Below, piece after piece: positions 36,100 to 45,048 of a DNA stretch of 64,000 nucleotides (its first letter is position 1; every line of letters starts with the position of its first letter). The notes beneath the pieces are model-generated. The model was not told the DNA's origin and made no database searches. It worked only from the letters and a program-made list of their open reading frames with translations. The position numbers and the translations under genes are program-made. This DNA is from Alteromonadaceae bacterium 2753L.S.0a.02 (GTDB taxonomy: Bacteria > Pseudomonadota > Gammaproteobacteria > Pseudomonadales > Cellvibrionaceae), in assembly GCA_007827375.1 (NCBI GenBank), contig VISH01000002.1, positions 2,629,001 to 2,693,000 of the forward strand, written 5' to 3'.

Positions 36100-36514
36100 C
36101 GTCCCCCCCTTATTGTGAGTGTTTTAGGTTACGATTAAGGGCAGAACGCCCCGGTTACGTAAGTAATTCAACATCAACTGTTAGTTATGCGCAAGCCCCT
36201 AGCCTTAAATTTCAGAAATGAAGCCATAAACTGTTAATCTGTGTGTGAATATCACACAGGAGTAACCGAAAAATAGCTTCGTGGTAACACTTAAAAAGCA
36301 CTTAACCTTAATTTAATCAGGTCTTTTTGGTGAAATATGCTTATTCGAAACAGCGATATAACCCTAATTTTCAGCTGGCTTTTGCTATTACTCGCAGATT
36401 TTCACGAGATGCTGTATTCTTGCGGCTCTTTTGGGCCGCACAAGCCCATGACAATTACAGGAAGAACACCCTTCTTTTCCTAAATCACACTCAGGAATTC
36501 AGGTATTCACGTTA
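36100..36514. other. Intergenic region upstream of cysI
   Basis: The 415 bases carry no convincing gene; the frame 36327-36515 lacks a ribosome binding site. The only clear structure is the palindrome at 36242-36258, listed separately. Promoters for the leftward 38-residue gene and rightward cysI must lie here. Confidence 0.4.
36242..36258. promoter_or_regulatory. Palindrome TGTGTGA-ATA-TCACACA upstream of cysI
   Basis: Perfect 7-bp arms are separated by 3 bases, about 255 bases before the cysI start. The half site TGTGA resembles that of CRP/Vfr, but CRP needs a 6-base spacer, so a different regulator or an RNA hairpin is more likely. Confidence 0.4.
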
Positions 36515-38179
36515 ATGTACGTTTACGACGAACATGATCATACGATCATCCGTGAACGCGTTGCTCAATTTAGAGGGCAAACTAAGCGTTATCTTGCGGG
36601 AGAACTTAAAGACGAAGAGTTTTTGCCTCTGCGATTGCAAAACGGCTTGTACATTCAGCGGCTCGCGCCAATGCTACGAATTGCAGTGCCCTATGGCATG
36701 CTCAATGTACAGCAGTTACGAAAACTCGCACATATTTGTCGCCACTACGACAAGGGCTACTGCCACATCACAACCCGCCAGAACATCCAACTCAACTGGC
36801 CACAACTGGAACAGGTTCCCGATATTCTCGCCGAATTGGCAGACGTCGAAATGCATGCGATCCAAACCAGCGGCAATTGCATACGAAATGTCACATCTGA
36901 CCAATTTGCTGGTGTGGCGCCAGATGAATGGGTAGACCCTCGTCCCTACTGTGAGATTATCCGCCAGTGGTCCACTTTCCACCCGGAATTTGCGTTTCTG
37001 CCCCGAAAATTCAAAATTGCTGTTTCTGGAAGCGCATCAGACCGAGCGGCCATCCGCTTCCACGATATTGGCTTGCAGCTGCTGAAAAATGACAACGGTC
37101 AGATTGGATTTACCGTAATCGTGGGTGGCGGTTTGGGGCGCACACCGGTAATTGGAAGTGTTATACGCGAATTTCTGCCCGAGCAAGACGTATTAACCTA
37201 CCTGGAAGCGATTCTGAGGGTGTACAACCTGTTTGGGCGACGCGACAACAAATACAAAGCTCGCATTAAAATTCTTGTTAAGGCTATGGGTGTTGAAGCC
37301 TTTACGCAAAAAGTTGAGCAGGAGTGGCAACGTATTCAAGATACTCAAACGCTGCTGACCGACAAAGAAATAAACCGCGCGCGCAGCTTCTTTACAGAAC
37401 CAGCCTATGAAGAGCTTGATGAAAGTAGCGCGCAACAGTTTCTCGACGATACATCCAGCGAAGAAAAAGCGCTCTCCAATTGGCTTATGCGCAATGTTAC
37501 CGCACACAGAGTGCCGGGATATCGTGCCGTGACCCTGTCGTTAAAACCAACAGGCATAGCGCCCGGCGACATTACCGATAAACAACTCGAAATTATCGCT
37601 GATCTTGCAGAGCGCTATTCTTTTGGCGAAGTTCGCGCAACCCACGAACAAAATATTGTATTGGCAGATGTAAAGGCGGTTGAACTGCCAGCCTTGTACC
37701 AGGAACTGAAATCGGCGGGCTTTGCTACTCCCAATATCGGAACCCTTACCGATATGATCTGCTGCCCCGGTGGAGATTTTTGCTCATTAGCTAATGCTAA
37801 ATCAATCCCGGTTGCAGAAGCCATTCAGCGGGAATTCGACGATCTCGATTACCTCTACGAGCTGGGCAATCTCGATCTGAATATTTCGGGCTGTATGAAC
37901 GCCTGCGGGCACCACCATATCGGCCATATTGGTATTCTCGGCGTCGATAAAAAAGGCGAGGAGTTTTATCAGATTCAATTGGGTGGTGAGTCCGGCAGCA
38001 ACGCAACACTGGGCAAAGTACTTGGGCCATCGTTTTCCCGCGCAGAGATGCCGGGAGTCATCCGAAAAATCGTCGATGTGTTCGTTGAGAACCGCCGCGG
38101 AGACGAAATTTTCATCGATACCTATCAGCGGATTGGCATCGATCCGTTCAAGGAGCGTGTCTATGCCAAAGCTAGTTAA
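36515..38179 (+). CDS. cysI: Nitrite/sulfite reductase hemoprotein (assimilatory sulfite reductase)
   Basis: The 554-residue siroheme / 4Fe-4S enzyme reduces sulfite to sulfide for cysteine synthesis. Repeated ferrodoxin-like half domains (LAPMLRIAVPYGML and HRVPGYRAVTLSL) and substrate-binding basic residues (HITTRQNIQLNW, GNCIRNVTSD) are present. The cluster ligands lie in CCPGGDFCSLANAKS and SGCMNACGHHH. The length matches the single-protein type found in Pseudomonas rather than the E. coli CysI. The following DUF934 gene overlaps its end, the standard arrangement. Confidence 0.92.
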   Translation: MYVYDEHDHTIIRERVAQFRGQTKRYLAGELKDEEFLPLRLQNGLYIQRLAPMLRIAVPYGMLNVQQLRKLAHICRHYDKGYCHITTRQNIQLNWPQLEQVPDILAELADVEMHAIQTSGNCIRNVTSDQFAGVAPDEWVDPRPYCEIIRQWSTFHPEFAFLPRKFKIAVSGSASDRAAIRFHDIGLQLLKNDNGQIGFTVIVGGGLGRTPVIGSVIREFLPEQDVLTYLEAILRVYNLFGRRDNKYKARIKILVKAMGVEAFTQKVEQEWQRIQDTQTLLTDKEINRARSFFTEPAYEELDESSAQQFLDDTSSEEKALSNWLMRNVTAHRVPGYRAVTLSLKPTGIAPGDITDKQLEIIADLAERYSFGEVRATHEQNIVLADVKAVELPALYQELKSAGFATPNIGTLTDMICCPGGDFCSLANAKSIPVAEAIQREFDDLDYLYELGNLDLNISGCMNACGHHHIGHIGILGVDKKGEEFYQIQLGGESGSNATLGKVLGPSFSRAEMPGVIRKIVDVFVENRRGDEIFIDTYQRIGIDPFKERVYAKAS

Positions 38180-38648
38180 GAACCATGAAATACTTGAAAA
38201 TACCTGGCAAGTGGCAAGCCAAGACAGCACCCTGAGCGAGGGAATGTGGCTGCTAGGCCTCGAACAGTACCTTGCTCAACGCGAAGCAAACAACCCCAAC
38301 CTTGCAAACCTTGGTATTATTTTACCCGGCGATACAGATCCAGAGTCGCTCGCTGGCATGCCAATGGATGTTGCGGTGATCGCGATTGATTTCCCTGCTT
38401 TTACAGATGGCCGTGGTTTTTCGTTGGCAAGAAGCTTAAGAGAGTATTTTGATTACAGCGGTGAAATTCGTGCTACGGGTTACTTTTTGCTCGACCAGGT
38501 GTTCTACCTAAGTCGTTGCGGTTTTAATGCCTTTGAGGTTGGCGACGATGCGAACATAGAAACCTTGCTCAATGCATTGGACACTTTCAGTGTAAAGTAC
38601 CAAGCGGCGATTGATGAGCCACAACCGCTATTTCGGCGTCGGTCTTAA
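38163..38648 (+). CDS. DUF934 family protein, sulfite-reductase partner
   Basis: The 161-residue protein begins within the last 17 bases of cysI, with AAGGAG just upstream of its ATG, so translation is coupled. The sequence PMDVAVIAIDFPAFTDGRGFSLARSLRE is the family signature. DUF934 proteins always lie next to this type of sulfite reductase and may help electron transfer or assembly; the exact role is not established. The open frame extends upstream to 37929 in a different frame of cysI, but that part is not real. Confidence 0.88.
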   Translation: MPKLVKNHEILENTWQVASQDSTLSEGMWLLGLEQYLAQREANNPNLANLGIILPGDTDPESLAGMPMDVAVIAIDFPAFTDGRGFSLARSLREYFDYSGEIRATGYFLLDQVFYLSRCGFNAFEVGDDANIETLLNALDTFSVKYQAAIDEPQPLFRRRS

Positions 38649-38697
38649 GCAAGCAAGACAACAAAGCCTGTGAGCCTTGCTTCCGGGCTTATTTTTA
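38647..38697 (+). terminator. Possible terminator after DUF934 gene
   Basis: Overlapping inverted repeats (AAGCAAG / CTTGCTT and AAGCC / GGCTT) are followed by ATTTTTA directly after the DUF934 stop. The stem is long-looped and less convincing than others in the window. Confidence 0.4.
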
Positions 38698-39036
38698 TGC
38701 TTCACAATACCCCCACATTAGTCCTAAACTCCCCTAAGTACTGACAACAAAACCTTTGGAGATAAGCCACTTGGGTTTAAATCGCTTAGTGCCTGGGCCT
38801 CGACCTGATAGCACTGGCCTAGCTTGCTTGTATCAACCCTGAAATTGTGTATGCGGCATTTAACGGATAAATGGACGCATCACGCTTGCATCAAGGTCAG
38901 CCGTACAAGCTTCCTGAGTCTGAAAATTCTCAGATTTTATAAATCCAGGAGGTACAATCAAACGGAAACGAATACTCTTTTTGATTGCTGAGTTAATTGT
39001 TTTGGTTTCTGCATTACCTTCTGGTATGGGGCGTCT
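38698..39036. other. Intergenic stretch before the CPA2 antiporter gene
   Basis: No gene is firmly supported. A 62-codon frame on the minus strand (38860-39048, TTG start) has a protein-like look but no ribosome binding site, and it overlaps the antiporter start. AGGAGG at 38948 has no start codon within range. Confidence 0.35.
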
Positions 39037-40203
39037 ATGGAAGGTCAACTTTTTAAAATATTTTTCCTAATATTCAGTGGTGCGGCAGTGCTTGCATCGA
39101 TAGCACTTTATACCCGTCAGCCGCTGCTCGTAGCGTACATACTTATTGGGATACTCCTGGGTCCCTTTGGGTTTTCGGTTATCACAGATGTATCTGAAGT
39201 GGCGGAAATGTCGGAAATTGGCATTGTGTTTCTGCTATTTTTACTTGGTTTGGATATGCAACCCAAAGCCTTGCTCGCCGTATTGCGCAGTGCTACCAGC
39301 ATCGCAGTGTTAAGTAGCGCGGTGTTTGCTCTGCTGGGAATGGGTATTGGTTATTTGTTTGGTTTTTCTTTAATGGAATCAATCGTCATAGCAATGGCGA
39401 CGATGTTTTCCAGTACGATCATCGGTATTAAACTTCTCCCAACGACAGTATTGCATCATAAACACACCGGTGAAATGATGGTGGGCTTGCTATTACTGCA
39501 AGATTTCATCGCGATTTTTTGTCTAATGATATTGATTAGCGGAAATGAGGGTGGTGTAGAAATACGCAATCTTGCAATTGCACTACTAGCCCTGCCTGTC
39601 CTAATTTTTCTGGCTTATCTATTTGTAAAATATGTGCTGTTAAAACTGATTCATCGATTCGATCGCTTTCACGAATATATTTTTTTAGTGGCAATTGGTT
39701 GGTGTCTCGGGCTTGCGGAACTTGCAGAGCAGATGTATTTGTCTGCGGAGATTGGTGCGTTTATCGCCGGGATTTCTATAGCCACCAGCCCTATCTCGCA
39801 ATATATCGCCTTAAACCTGAAACCCTTGCGAGATTTTTTTCTGGTACTTTTTTTCTTTAGCTTGGGGGCGGGGCTTAACATCGAACTACTGCCAGAGGTC
39901 ATTATTCCCAGCCTGTTCTACGCGAGCGCCGTGCTATTGTTTAAACCGGTCGTATTTTTTGGTTTATTGCAAAAACAGGGAGAAGCCAAACCATTGGCCT
40001 GGGATGTCGGCTTCCGCTTGGGACAAATCAGTGAATTCTCGCTACTCATAGTATTTGTGGCAGCCAGCACAGGGTTAATCGGCGATAAAGCCTCACTCAT
40101 GATTCAGGCAGCGGCCATTGTGAGCTTTGTTATTTCGAGTTATATCGTGATTTTGAATTTCCCTAACCCTATCGCCATTTCCGACAAATTGCGGCGAGAC
40201 TAA
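39037..40203 (+). CDS. CPA2-family cation:proton antiporter, membrane domain only
   Basis: The 388-residue protein has about 12 hydrophobic segments and Kef-like blocks: RQPLLVAYILIGILLGPFGF, EIGIVFLLFLLGLDMQP, FSSTIIGIKLL, LLLLQDFIAI and AEIGAFIAGISIA. It belongs to the monovalent cation:proton antiporter-2 family and should exchange Na+ or K+ for protons at the inner membrane. The C-terminal RCK/TrkA-N regulatory domain found in KefB/KefC is missing, so it is closer to short forms such as GerN. The ion is not predictable from the sequence. Confidence 0.88.
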   Translation: MEGQLFKIFFLIFSGAAVLASIALYTRQPLLVAYILIGILLGPFGFSVITDVSEVAEMSEIGIVFLLFLLGLDMQPKALLAVLRSATSIAVLSSAVFALLGMGIGYLFGFSLMESIVIAMATMFSSTIIGIKLLPTTVLHHKHTGEMMVGLLLLQDFIAIFCLMILISGNEGGVEIRNLAIALLALPVLIFLAYLFVKYVLLKLIHRFDRFHEYIFLVAIGWCLGLAELAEQMYLSAEIGAFIAGISIATSPISQYIALNLKPLRDFFLVLFFFSLGAGLNIELLPEVIIPSLFYASAVLLFKPVVFFGLLQKQGEAKPLAWDVGFRLGQISEFSLLIVFVAASTGLIGDKASLMIQAAAIVSFVISSYIVILNFPNPIAISDKLRRD

Positions 40204-40212
40204 AGTGTTGAC

Positions 40213-40234
40213 GCGTTAGCGAAATTACTAACGC
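40213..40234. terminator. Hairpin between convergent antiporter and sohB genes
   Basis: GCGTTAG / CTAACGC (7-bp perfect stem, 8-base loop) fills the 42-base gap between two converging genes. No T run is present, so it may be a weak or factor-assisted terminator. Confidence 0.35.
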
Positions 40235-40245
40235 ATCGCGAAGAG

Positions 40246-41316
40246 TCAACTGAAAATTTTGGTATTGAGTTTTTGTAGCCAATTCACAATGACTTTATCA
40301 GTCGCTGTGGCGACACTGATGCCCACTTTTTCTGCAAGCGATTTTTTCTCGATGTAATTTATTTCATAAACATCGGCGTTTTCACATAGATCGACGAGGT
40401 ATTGGTCAGACGTTTGAATGGCATCAACCAATTTTTCATCCAAAGCTCGCTTGCCGAACCATATTTCACCGGTGGCAACTTTTTCGATATCCACTATGTC
40501 GCGATTTTCGCGAATGAATTCCTTGAAGAGTACATGGGTATCTTCTAGGTCTTCTACAAACTTTTTGCGGCCTTTATCGGTATTTTCACCAAATACCGTT
40601 AAGGTGCGTTTGTACTCGCCCGCCGTGAGCATTTCGTAATCGATGTCGTGTTTTTTTAACAAACGATGAAAATTGGGTAGCTGAGCAACAACACCTATGG
40701 AGCCAATAATAGCGAAGGGAGCGGCGATAATTTTTTCTGCCACACAAGCCATCATATAGCCGCCGCTAGCTGCAACTTTATCAACACACACCGTCAACGG
40801 TATATTCTTTTCGCGAATTCTGGCCAGCTGACTTGCAGCCAGTCCATAGCTGTGCACCATGCCACCCTGGCTTTCAAGACGTACTACAACTTCATCTTGA
40901 GGTGTCGCCAAGGACAGAATGCTGCTCACCACTTCGCGGAGATTTTCCGTATCAGAGGCTTTTATATCGCCGTCAAAATCGGTCACATATACGCGTTTTA
41001 ACGTTGTGGGCGTATTATCTGTTGCCGCATCGCCAGATTTTTTTGCTTGCTGCTTTGCCTGCTTTTTTTGTGATTTTTCGAGCTTCCTACGCGTTTTCTG
41101 CTCAGCCTTCAGTTGGTTTTTATCGACCACAACAGACTTTATGCCATCGAGTATATCGTCGAGTTTATCGTTCAGTTTCTTAACTTCGATATGCCCCTTT
41201 GCATCGCTTTGATGACGCATACCGGCGGAGGCAATAATTGCCACGATAGCAGCTACTGCAATGACAAAAGTGAGCGTTTTCGCAAAGAAAAGGCCGTACT
41301 CATAGAGGAATTCCAA
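40246..41316 (-). CDS. sohB: SohB protease, signal peptide peptidase family S49
   Basis: The 356-residue inner-membrane serine protease has an N-terminal membrane helix (residues 8-30), then a Lys/Gln-rich coiled segment (about 55-95, KKQAKQQAKK). The catalytic domain has the nucleophile Ser in VDKVAASGGYMMACVA and the general-base Lys in AGEYKRTLTVFGE. Its active site is expected on the periplasmic side. It lies downstream of the nudC cluster on the same strand with 46 bases between, so it may share the transcript. Confidence 0.93.
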   Translation of the reverse strand: MEFLYEYGLFFAKTLTFVIAVAAIVAIIASAGMRHQSDAKGHIEVKKLNDKLDDILDGIKSVVVDKNQLKAEQKTRRKLEKSQKKQAKQQAKKSGDAATDNTPTTLKRVYVTDFDGDIKASDTENLREVVSSILSLATPQDEVVVRLESQGGMVHSYGLAASQLARIREKNIPLTVCVDKVAASGGYMMACVAEKIIAAPFAIIGSIGVVAQLPNFHRLLKKHDIDYEMLTAGEYKRTLTVFGENTDKGRKKFVEDLEDTHVLFKEFIRENRDIVDIEKVATGEIWFGKRALDEKLVDAIQTSDQYLVDLCENADVYEINYIEKKSLAEKVGISVATATDKVIVNWLQKLNTKIFS

Positions 41317-41362
41317 TGTATGACTCCAGTGAAGTTTATAATTTTAAGGAAAGGGTTACGGG

Positions 41363-42019
41363 CTAGTTCCAGTAGTTGACTGCGCGCTCAGCAACATCAT
41401 TCATTGGTTTCGCAACTAAACCACTGGACGAGAGAGAGATTTCGTAGAACGCGCCGTTTGCCATCGGTAAAAATGTGGCGCTGCCATAAACTGCATCCAC
41501 CAGGGGAATATGGTTGCCAGTACTTTGAGCTAAGCTCCAAAAATCGACGCCGTATTCGCTATCGTCGAGTTGGTGAACGGTTCTTGGTTTGCGGTGTTCA
41601 TCTTCGAGAGAGTAATAGCGACCACTCAGCCGATCGAGTCTATAACCGGGCTTGGCGCCAAACATGGCGAGAAAGCCCTTCCAACTGATCAGGCGCGCGT
41701 CGATTTGCCATTGATCGCCTCTCAGCTCATAGGTGTTTTCAGTACCATCGTGAATCAACACCAGTGTTGCTTCGAATTGTTGTTCACCGGTTTGCGTAAA
41801 ACTAATGGTGCCCAGCGTTTTGTTGTTGAGTACCTGACGGTAACTGAAAAGGTCCAACGCAACTAACACAAAAAGCACCGCAATGCCGACCAGCGCAATA
41901 CCTGCGGTTCCCCGCAGCCATGCCAGGAGCCAACCGGCACGGCCTATGAGTTTGACTCCAAAATACACGGCTACCAGGGCAAACAGTATGGTAATGCCGG
42001 CAAAGGCGCTGTATAGCAT
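41363..42019 (-). CDS. Conserved membrane protein of unknown function
   Basis: The 218-residue protein has two N-terminal membrane helices (residues 5-25 and 38-60) and a soluble beta-rich domain. Its sequence includes YELRGDQWQIDARLISWKG, PGYRLDRLSGRYYSLEDE and YGSATFLPMANGAFYEISLS. It corresponds to the protein often labelled cation/multidrug efflux pump in Pseudomonas genomes, a name I consider unsupported. The start at 42019 is preceded by TGGAG; the open frame up to 42136 only overlaps nudC. It begins 17 bases after the nudC stop, so they form one operon. Confidence 0.78.
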   Translation of the reverse strand: MLYSAFAGITILFALVAVYFGVKLIGRAGWLLAWLRGTAGIALVGIAVLFVLVALDLFSYRQVLNNKTLGTISFTQTGEQQFEATLVLIHDGTENTYELRGDQWQIDARLISWKGFLAMFGAKPGYRLDRLSGRYYSLEDEHRKPRTVHQLDDSEYGVDFWSLAQSTGNHIPLVDAVYGSATFLPMANGAFYEISLSSSGLVAKPMNDVAERAVNYWN

Positions 42020-42036
42020 AAACGCTCCAGATTCAG

Positions 42037-42822
42037 TTATTTTGCAGTCTGCTGGCGACGCACAAAATCTCTTATAATTCTGCCCGAAATCGTACTCTGC
42101 GGTGGTATCAAAGGCAATTCGTTGTAATCGAACCAATGGGCCTCGAGGATTTCTTCACCGTCAACACAAATATCGCCACCGGAATAATCAGCGATAAAAC
42201 CTAACATGAGCTGACCAGGAAAGGGCCAGGGTTGCGAATAAAGATACCGGATATTGTCAACCGCAACGCCGACCTCCTCCATAACCTCCCGCGCAAATGC
42301 CTGTTCGGCATTTTCACCTGCCTCGATAAAACCAGCCAGGGTACTGTACATCGCTTCTGGGTGGCGACTGCCCCGCGCCAGCAAACAACGCGGTCCATCG
42401 CACACTAGGCCGATCACGCAAGGTGCTATTTTGGGGTAAAAACTCAATTCACAACTCGGGCAGGTTAAGGCCTCATCCACCTGGCTGGCTTGTGTTACAC
42501 CGCCGCATTTTCCGCAGTATTGATGTTCTGTTTGCCAGCGGCACAACTGAATAGCACGGCCCAAGAGTTGGAAATCGGCTTCGGGCAAGCTCACGATAAG
42601 GGATCTCAGGCTCACACTGATATACCCTTCTAAAGTGCTCTCTTCAATATTGCCTTGGAGTTGTACAACCTTAAAGTTGCGACCAACTTCTCCCAGCGGC
42701 AATTCTAAAGCTTCGTGGGTGTTGAGATCGGTTAACAAATCGAAGGAATGAAGAACTTGCGGGGCATCGGCTTGGTACTTGGCAAGAATACGGTAGTTAA
42801 TATCGATAATTATGCAATGCAT
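42037..42822 (-). CDS. nudC: NAD(H) diphosphatase NudC
   Basis: The 261-residue Nudix enzyme hydrolyses NADH to NMNH and AMP and removes NAD caps from RNA. Visible features are a four-Cys zinc site (CGKCGG and CPSC), the Nudix box GFIEAGENAEQAFAREVMEE and the NudC signature SQPWPFPGQLMLGF right after it. The start at 42822 is preceded by GGGAG; the open frame to 42909 overlaps fimL and is ignored. It follows fimL on the same strand with 34 bases between, an order also known in Pseudomonas. Confidence 0.95.
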   Translation of the reverse strand: MHCIIIDINYRILAKYQADAPQVLHSFDLLTDLNTHEALELPLGEVGRNFKVVQLQGNIEESTLEGYISVSLRSLIVSLPEADFQLLGRAIQLCRWQTEHQYCGKCGGVTQASQVDEALTCPSCELSFYPKIAPCVIGLVCDGPRCLLARGSRHPEAMYSTLAGFIEAGENAEQAFAREVMEEVGVAVDNIRYLYSQPWPFPGQLMLGFIADYSGGDICVDGEEILEAHWFDYNELPLIPPQSTISGRIIRDFVRRQQTAK

Positions 42823-42856
42823 TACTCTCCCACCAGTAGTTGCGTTTTTTAAATGG

Positions 42857-44584
42857 TTAGGATTCGCCCTCAATTGCGAGCCCCAGGGCATCCAGGCTCT
42901 CTTCCGCAAGTTTCAGAACAGATTCGTCCATTTGCAAACTTGATGTTGCTGAATCGAGATAGTATTCAATAGACACAATCGCATCTGCGAATGTTTCCAG
43001 TAACTCTTTAAGCGCAACCGGCGGGTCTTGATCCATAAGTACGCCATCGACAAAATCGACGCAACGAGCCAGAAGCGCTGCGGCCTTGTCTTTCTTTAGC
43101 ATAATCATGCCGCCGCGCACTGTGTTTAAGGTTTTAGCGATATTGCGAATGTGGCCAGTATCATAATTGGAATCGGCGAAGGCGCTCAGTGCACGCTTGG
43201 TAAGCGAAAGTCCGGCTTCACATTCTTCAATGACTATCTTGCCAGCTTCGCTGAGTTCACTGGATGCAATGATTTCTTTTTGCGCAACTTTATTCGCTTC
43301 AGCGAGTTTTTCATCCGACAGTTTTGCATGCTCAAGCGCGGCCACGGCGCTATCCAGATACAGTAGCGTGTTGGCCACATCGGCCAACTCAGAGTTGTCT
43401 GGCCCGCTGTCCTGCAGTTTCCACAATTGAATACGTTTGATTTCTTCTTTGAGAATATTACTTGGGGATACCAGCCCAACAATACTGAGGATTTCGGCAA
43501 TTTTATGAAGGTTGCCGATAAAATCATCGAGGTCATCAATTTTTTGCGAGCTGCTTTGCGCGGCATTTTCCAGCACTTTTTTGGTTTGGGTAAGCTCGTT
43601 CTGCAGCACTTTAGCCAACGACATCACGGTATGAGCGCTGGGGCCATGTAGGGCGTCGCGCTCGCTACCCAGGTCTTTGTCGTTATATGGAAAAGTGGAT
43701 ATGCCGTAGGAGCTGCGAATTCTAAAGATATCGTCTGATTCCTTACCGGAGAGCGCCAGTAAATACACCAGTTCCTTGACCAGAGCGCGCGGAGGCGTGG
43801 CATCGAAAGCGGATTCGCCATTGGCAACCACCTGACGCAACACTCTGTCGATACGTCCGAACAACATTTTGCGGGTTTCCAAAAGTGACATGTTTTCACT
43901 GGCCATGGCATCTAACAAGAGATTGGCGAACCACCAAAGTTGCGTCAAAGCCTTGCTCTTACCGCTTAAGCGTTGGATGCGAATCATTGCGCGACGCATC
44001 AGGGCCAAAGAATTTTTGATTTGTCGTTCGCGCACCAGGCCCAGCAAACCAATTTGATACATGTGCCGCAGGCGGCGAATCACAGTAGAGAAATCTTCGC
44101 CGGCAAGATCAAGCGGCTCGGCATCCGGAATTTCCGGAGAATTAGCAAGGTTGAGCTGAAAGAAATGACACTCCGAAACAGCTGGTTCACCGCGCATTTT
44201 ACGAAGTTCATTGATCTGTGGAATCAACAATACAGGTACTTTGCGCTCCACCTGCTGAATGTACTCGAGATAGCGCGTGAGCACGAAAAAGGTATTGGAA
44301 ATGACTTCAAGGCGCTTATCGTAGGCAGCGCCACTACTACCCGGTGAAATATCTGTTGCAGTTAGCAACAGTTCTTCTGAGAGTGTACAGGCGCCGCGAA
44401 ACTGAATAAGCCGCAATATTCCCACTATCTGGCGAATGCCATTAATACACGTTTGCAGTGAGTCGGAATCGTCGGCATCGTTAACGAAATTCTCAAGGTG
44501 CCTGGCGGAATCTTCGATAGTCGCGACAAGCTCGTCGCGCACCATATTGAGAGACTGAAAGTTTACTGCGTCCAGTGAATTCAC
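42857..44584 (-). CDS. fimL: FimL-like chemotaxis-type scaffold for twitching motility
   Basis: The 575-residue protein resembles the N-terminal region of the hybrid kinase ChpA, as Pseudomonas FimL does. Helical HPt-like domains are evident (DELVATIEDSARHLENFV, CINGIRQIVGILRLIQFRGA and, later, HIRNIAKTLNTVRGGMIML). The phospho-accepting His motif of true HPt domains is not seen. FimL localises to cell poles and affects type IV pili and cAMP signalling in P. aeruginosa. The start is a GTG at 44584. It heads a minus-strand operon with nudC and the membrane protein. Name based on sequence plus gene neighbours. Confidence 0.82.
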   Translation of the reverse strand: MNSLDAVNFQSLNMVRDELVATIEDSARHLENFVNDADDSDSLQTCINGIRQIVGILRLIQFRGACTLSEELLLTATDISPGSSGAAYDKRLEVISNTFFVLTRYLEYIQQVERKVPVLLIPQINELRKMRGEPAVSECHFFQLNLANSPEIPDAEPLDLAGEDFSTVIRRLRHMYQIGLLGLVRERQIKNSLALMRRAMIRIQRLSGKSKALTQLWWFANLLLDAMASENMSLLETRKMLFGRIDRVLRQVVANGESAFDATPPRALVKELVYLLALSGKESDDIFRIRSSYGISTFPYNDKDLGSERDALHGPSAHTVMSLAKVLQNELTQTKKVLENAAQSSSQKIDDLDDFIGNLHKIAEILSIVGLVSPSNILKEEIKRIQLWKLQDSGPDNSELADVANTLLYLDSAVAALEHAKLSDEKLAEANKVAQKEIIASSELSEAGKIVIEECEAGLSLTKRALSAFADSNYDTGHIRNIAKTLNTVRGGMIMLKKDKAAALLARCVDFVDGVLMDQDPPVALKELLETFADAIVSIEYYLDSATSSLQMDESVLKLAEESLDALGLAIEGES

Positions 44585-45048
44585 GTTGGGTGGTCCCGGT
44601 CCTGAGAGGTTTGCAGAGTCGCTTACGGCAGAACTGCCTTCAAAGCTCCCTTTAGTATAATACGAACTGGTAAAAAATCTTTAATTTTCTTGTAGTTACC
44701 AGCGAACCTTAATTGAAAGTCTCGAATTTGTCACAGGCTTTGTATGCAGCATGCGAAACAGCTGAAAGAAAAAACCACTTCATTTGTGATGCTATGTTGT
44801 TTAAAGGTGCCGCAATATGAATACTACTTATCCAGATAGTGCTGCTAAGTTACTGATAACTCTTGATTTTCATAATTAACTCGTTCATTTTAGCCCACTG
44901 GCAAAATTCTGCCCTCCCGCAAACTAACCGGGCATTACAATAAATCCGGCGCTGGAGGCCTCTTTTCACATCGGTACGCTATTCTTTAGCAAAGTAGCAA
45001 GCTCCGCCAAATCACCTGCAATTTACCCCAATTTCAAGGACTTTCGAT
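44585..45048. other. Divergent intergenic region fimL-nhaB
   Basis: The 464 bases must contain promoters for both fimL (minus) and nhaB (plus). I found no convincing box, repeat or open frame. Confidence 0.4.

Noticed and set aside
36242..36258. CRP/Vfr binding site
   Set aside because: Half sites fit but the spacer is 3 instead of 6 bases.
38860..39048. 62-codon minus-strand frame before the antiporter gene
   Set aside because: TTG start without ribosome binding site and overlap with the antiporter start; protein-like look is not enough.
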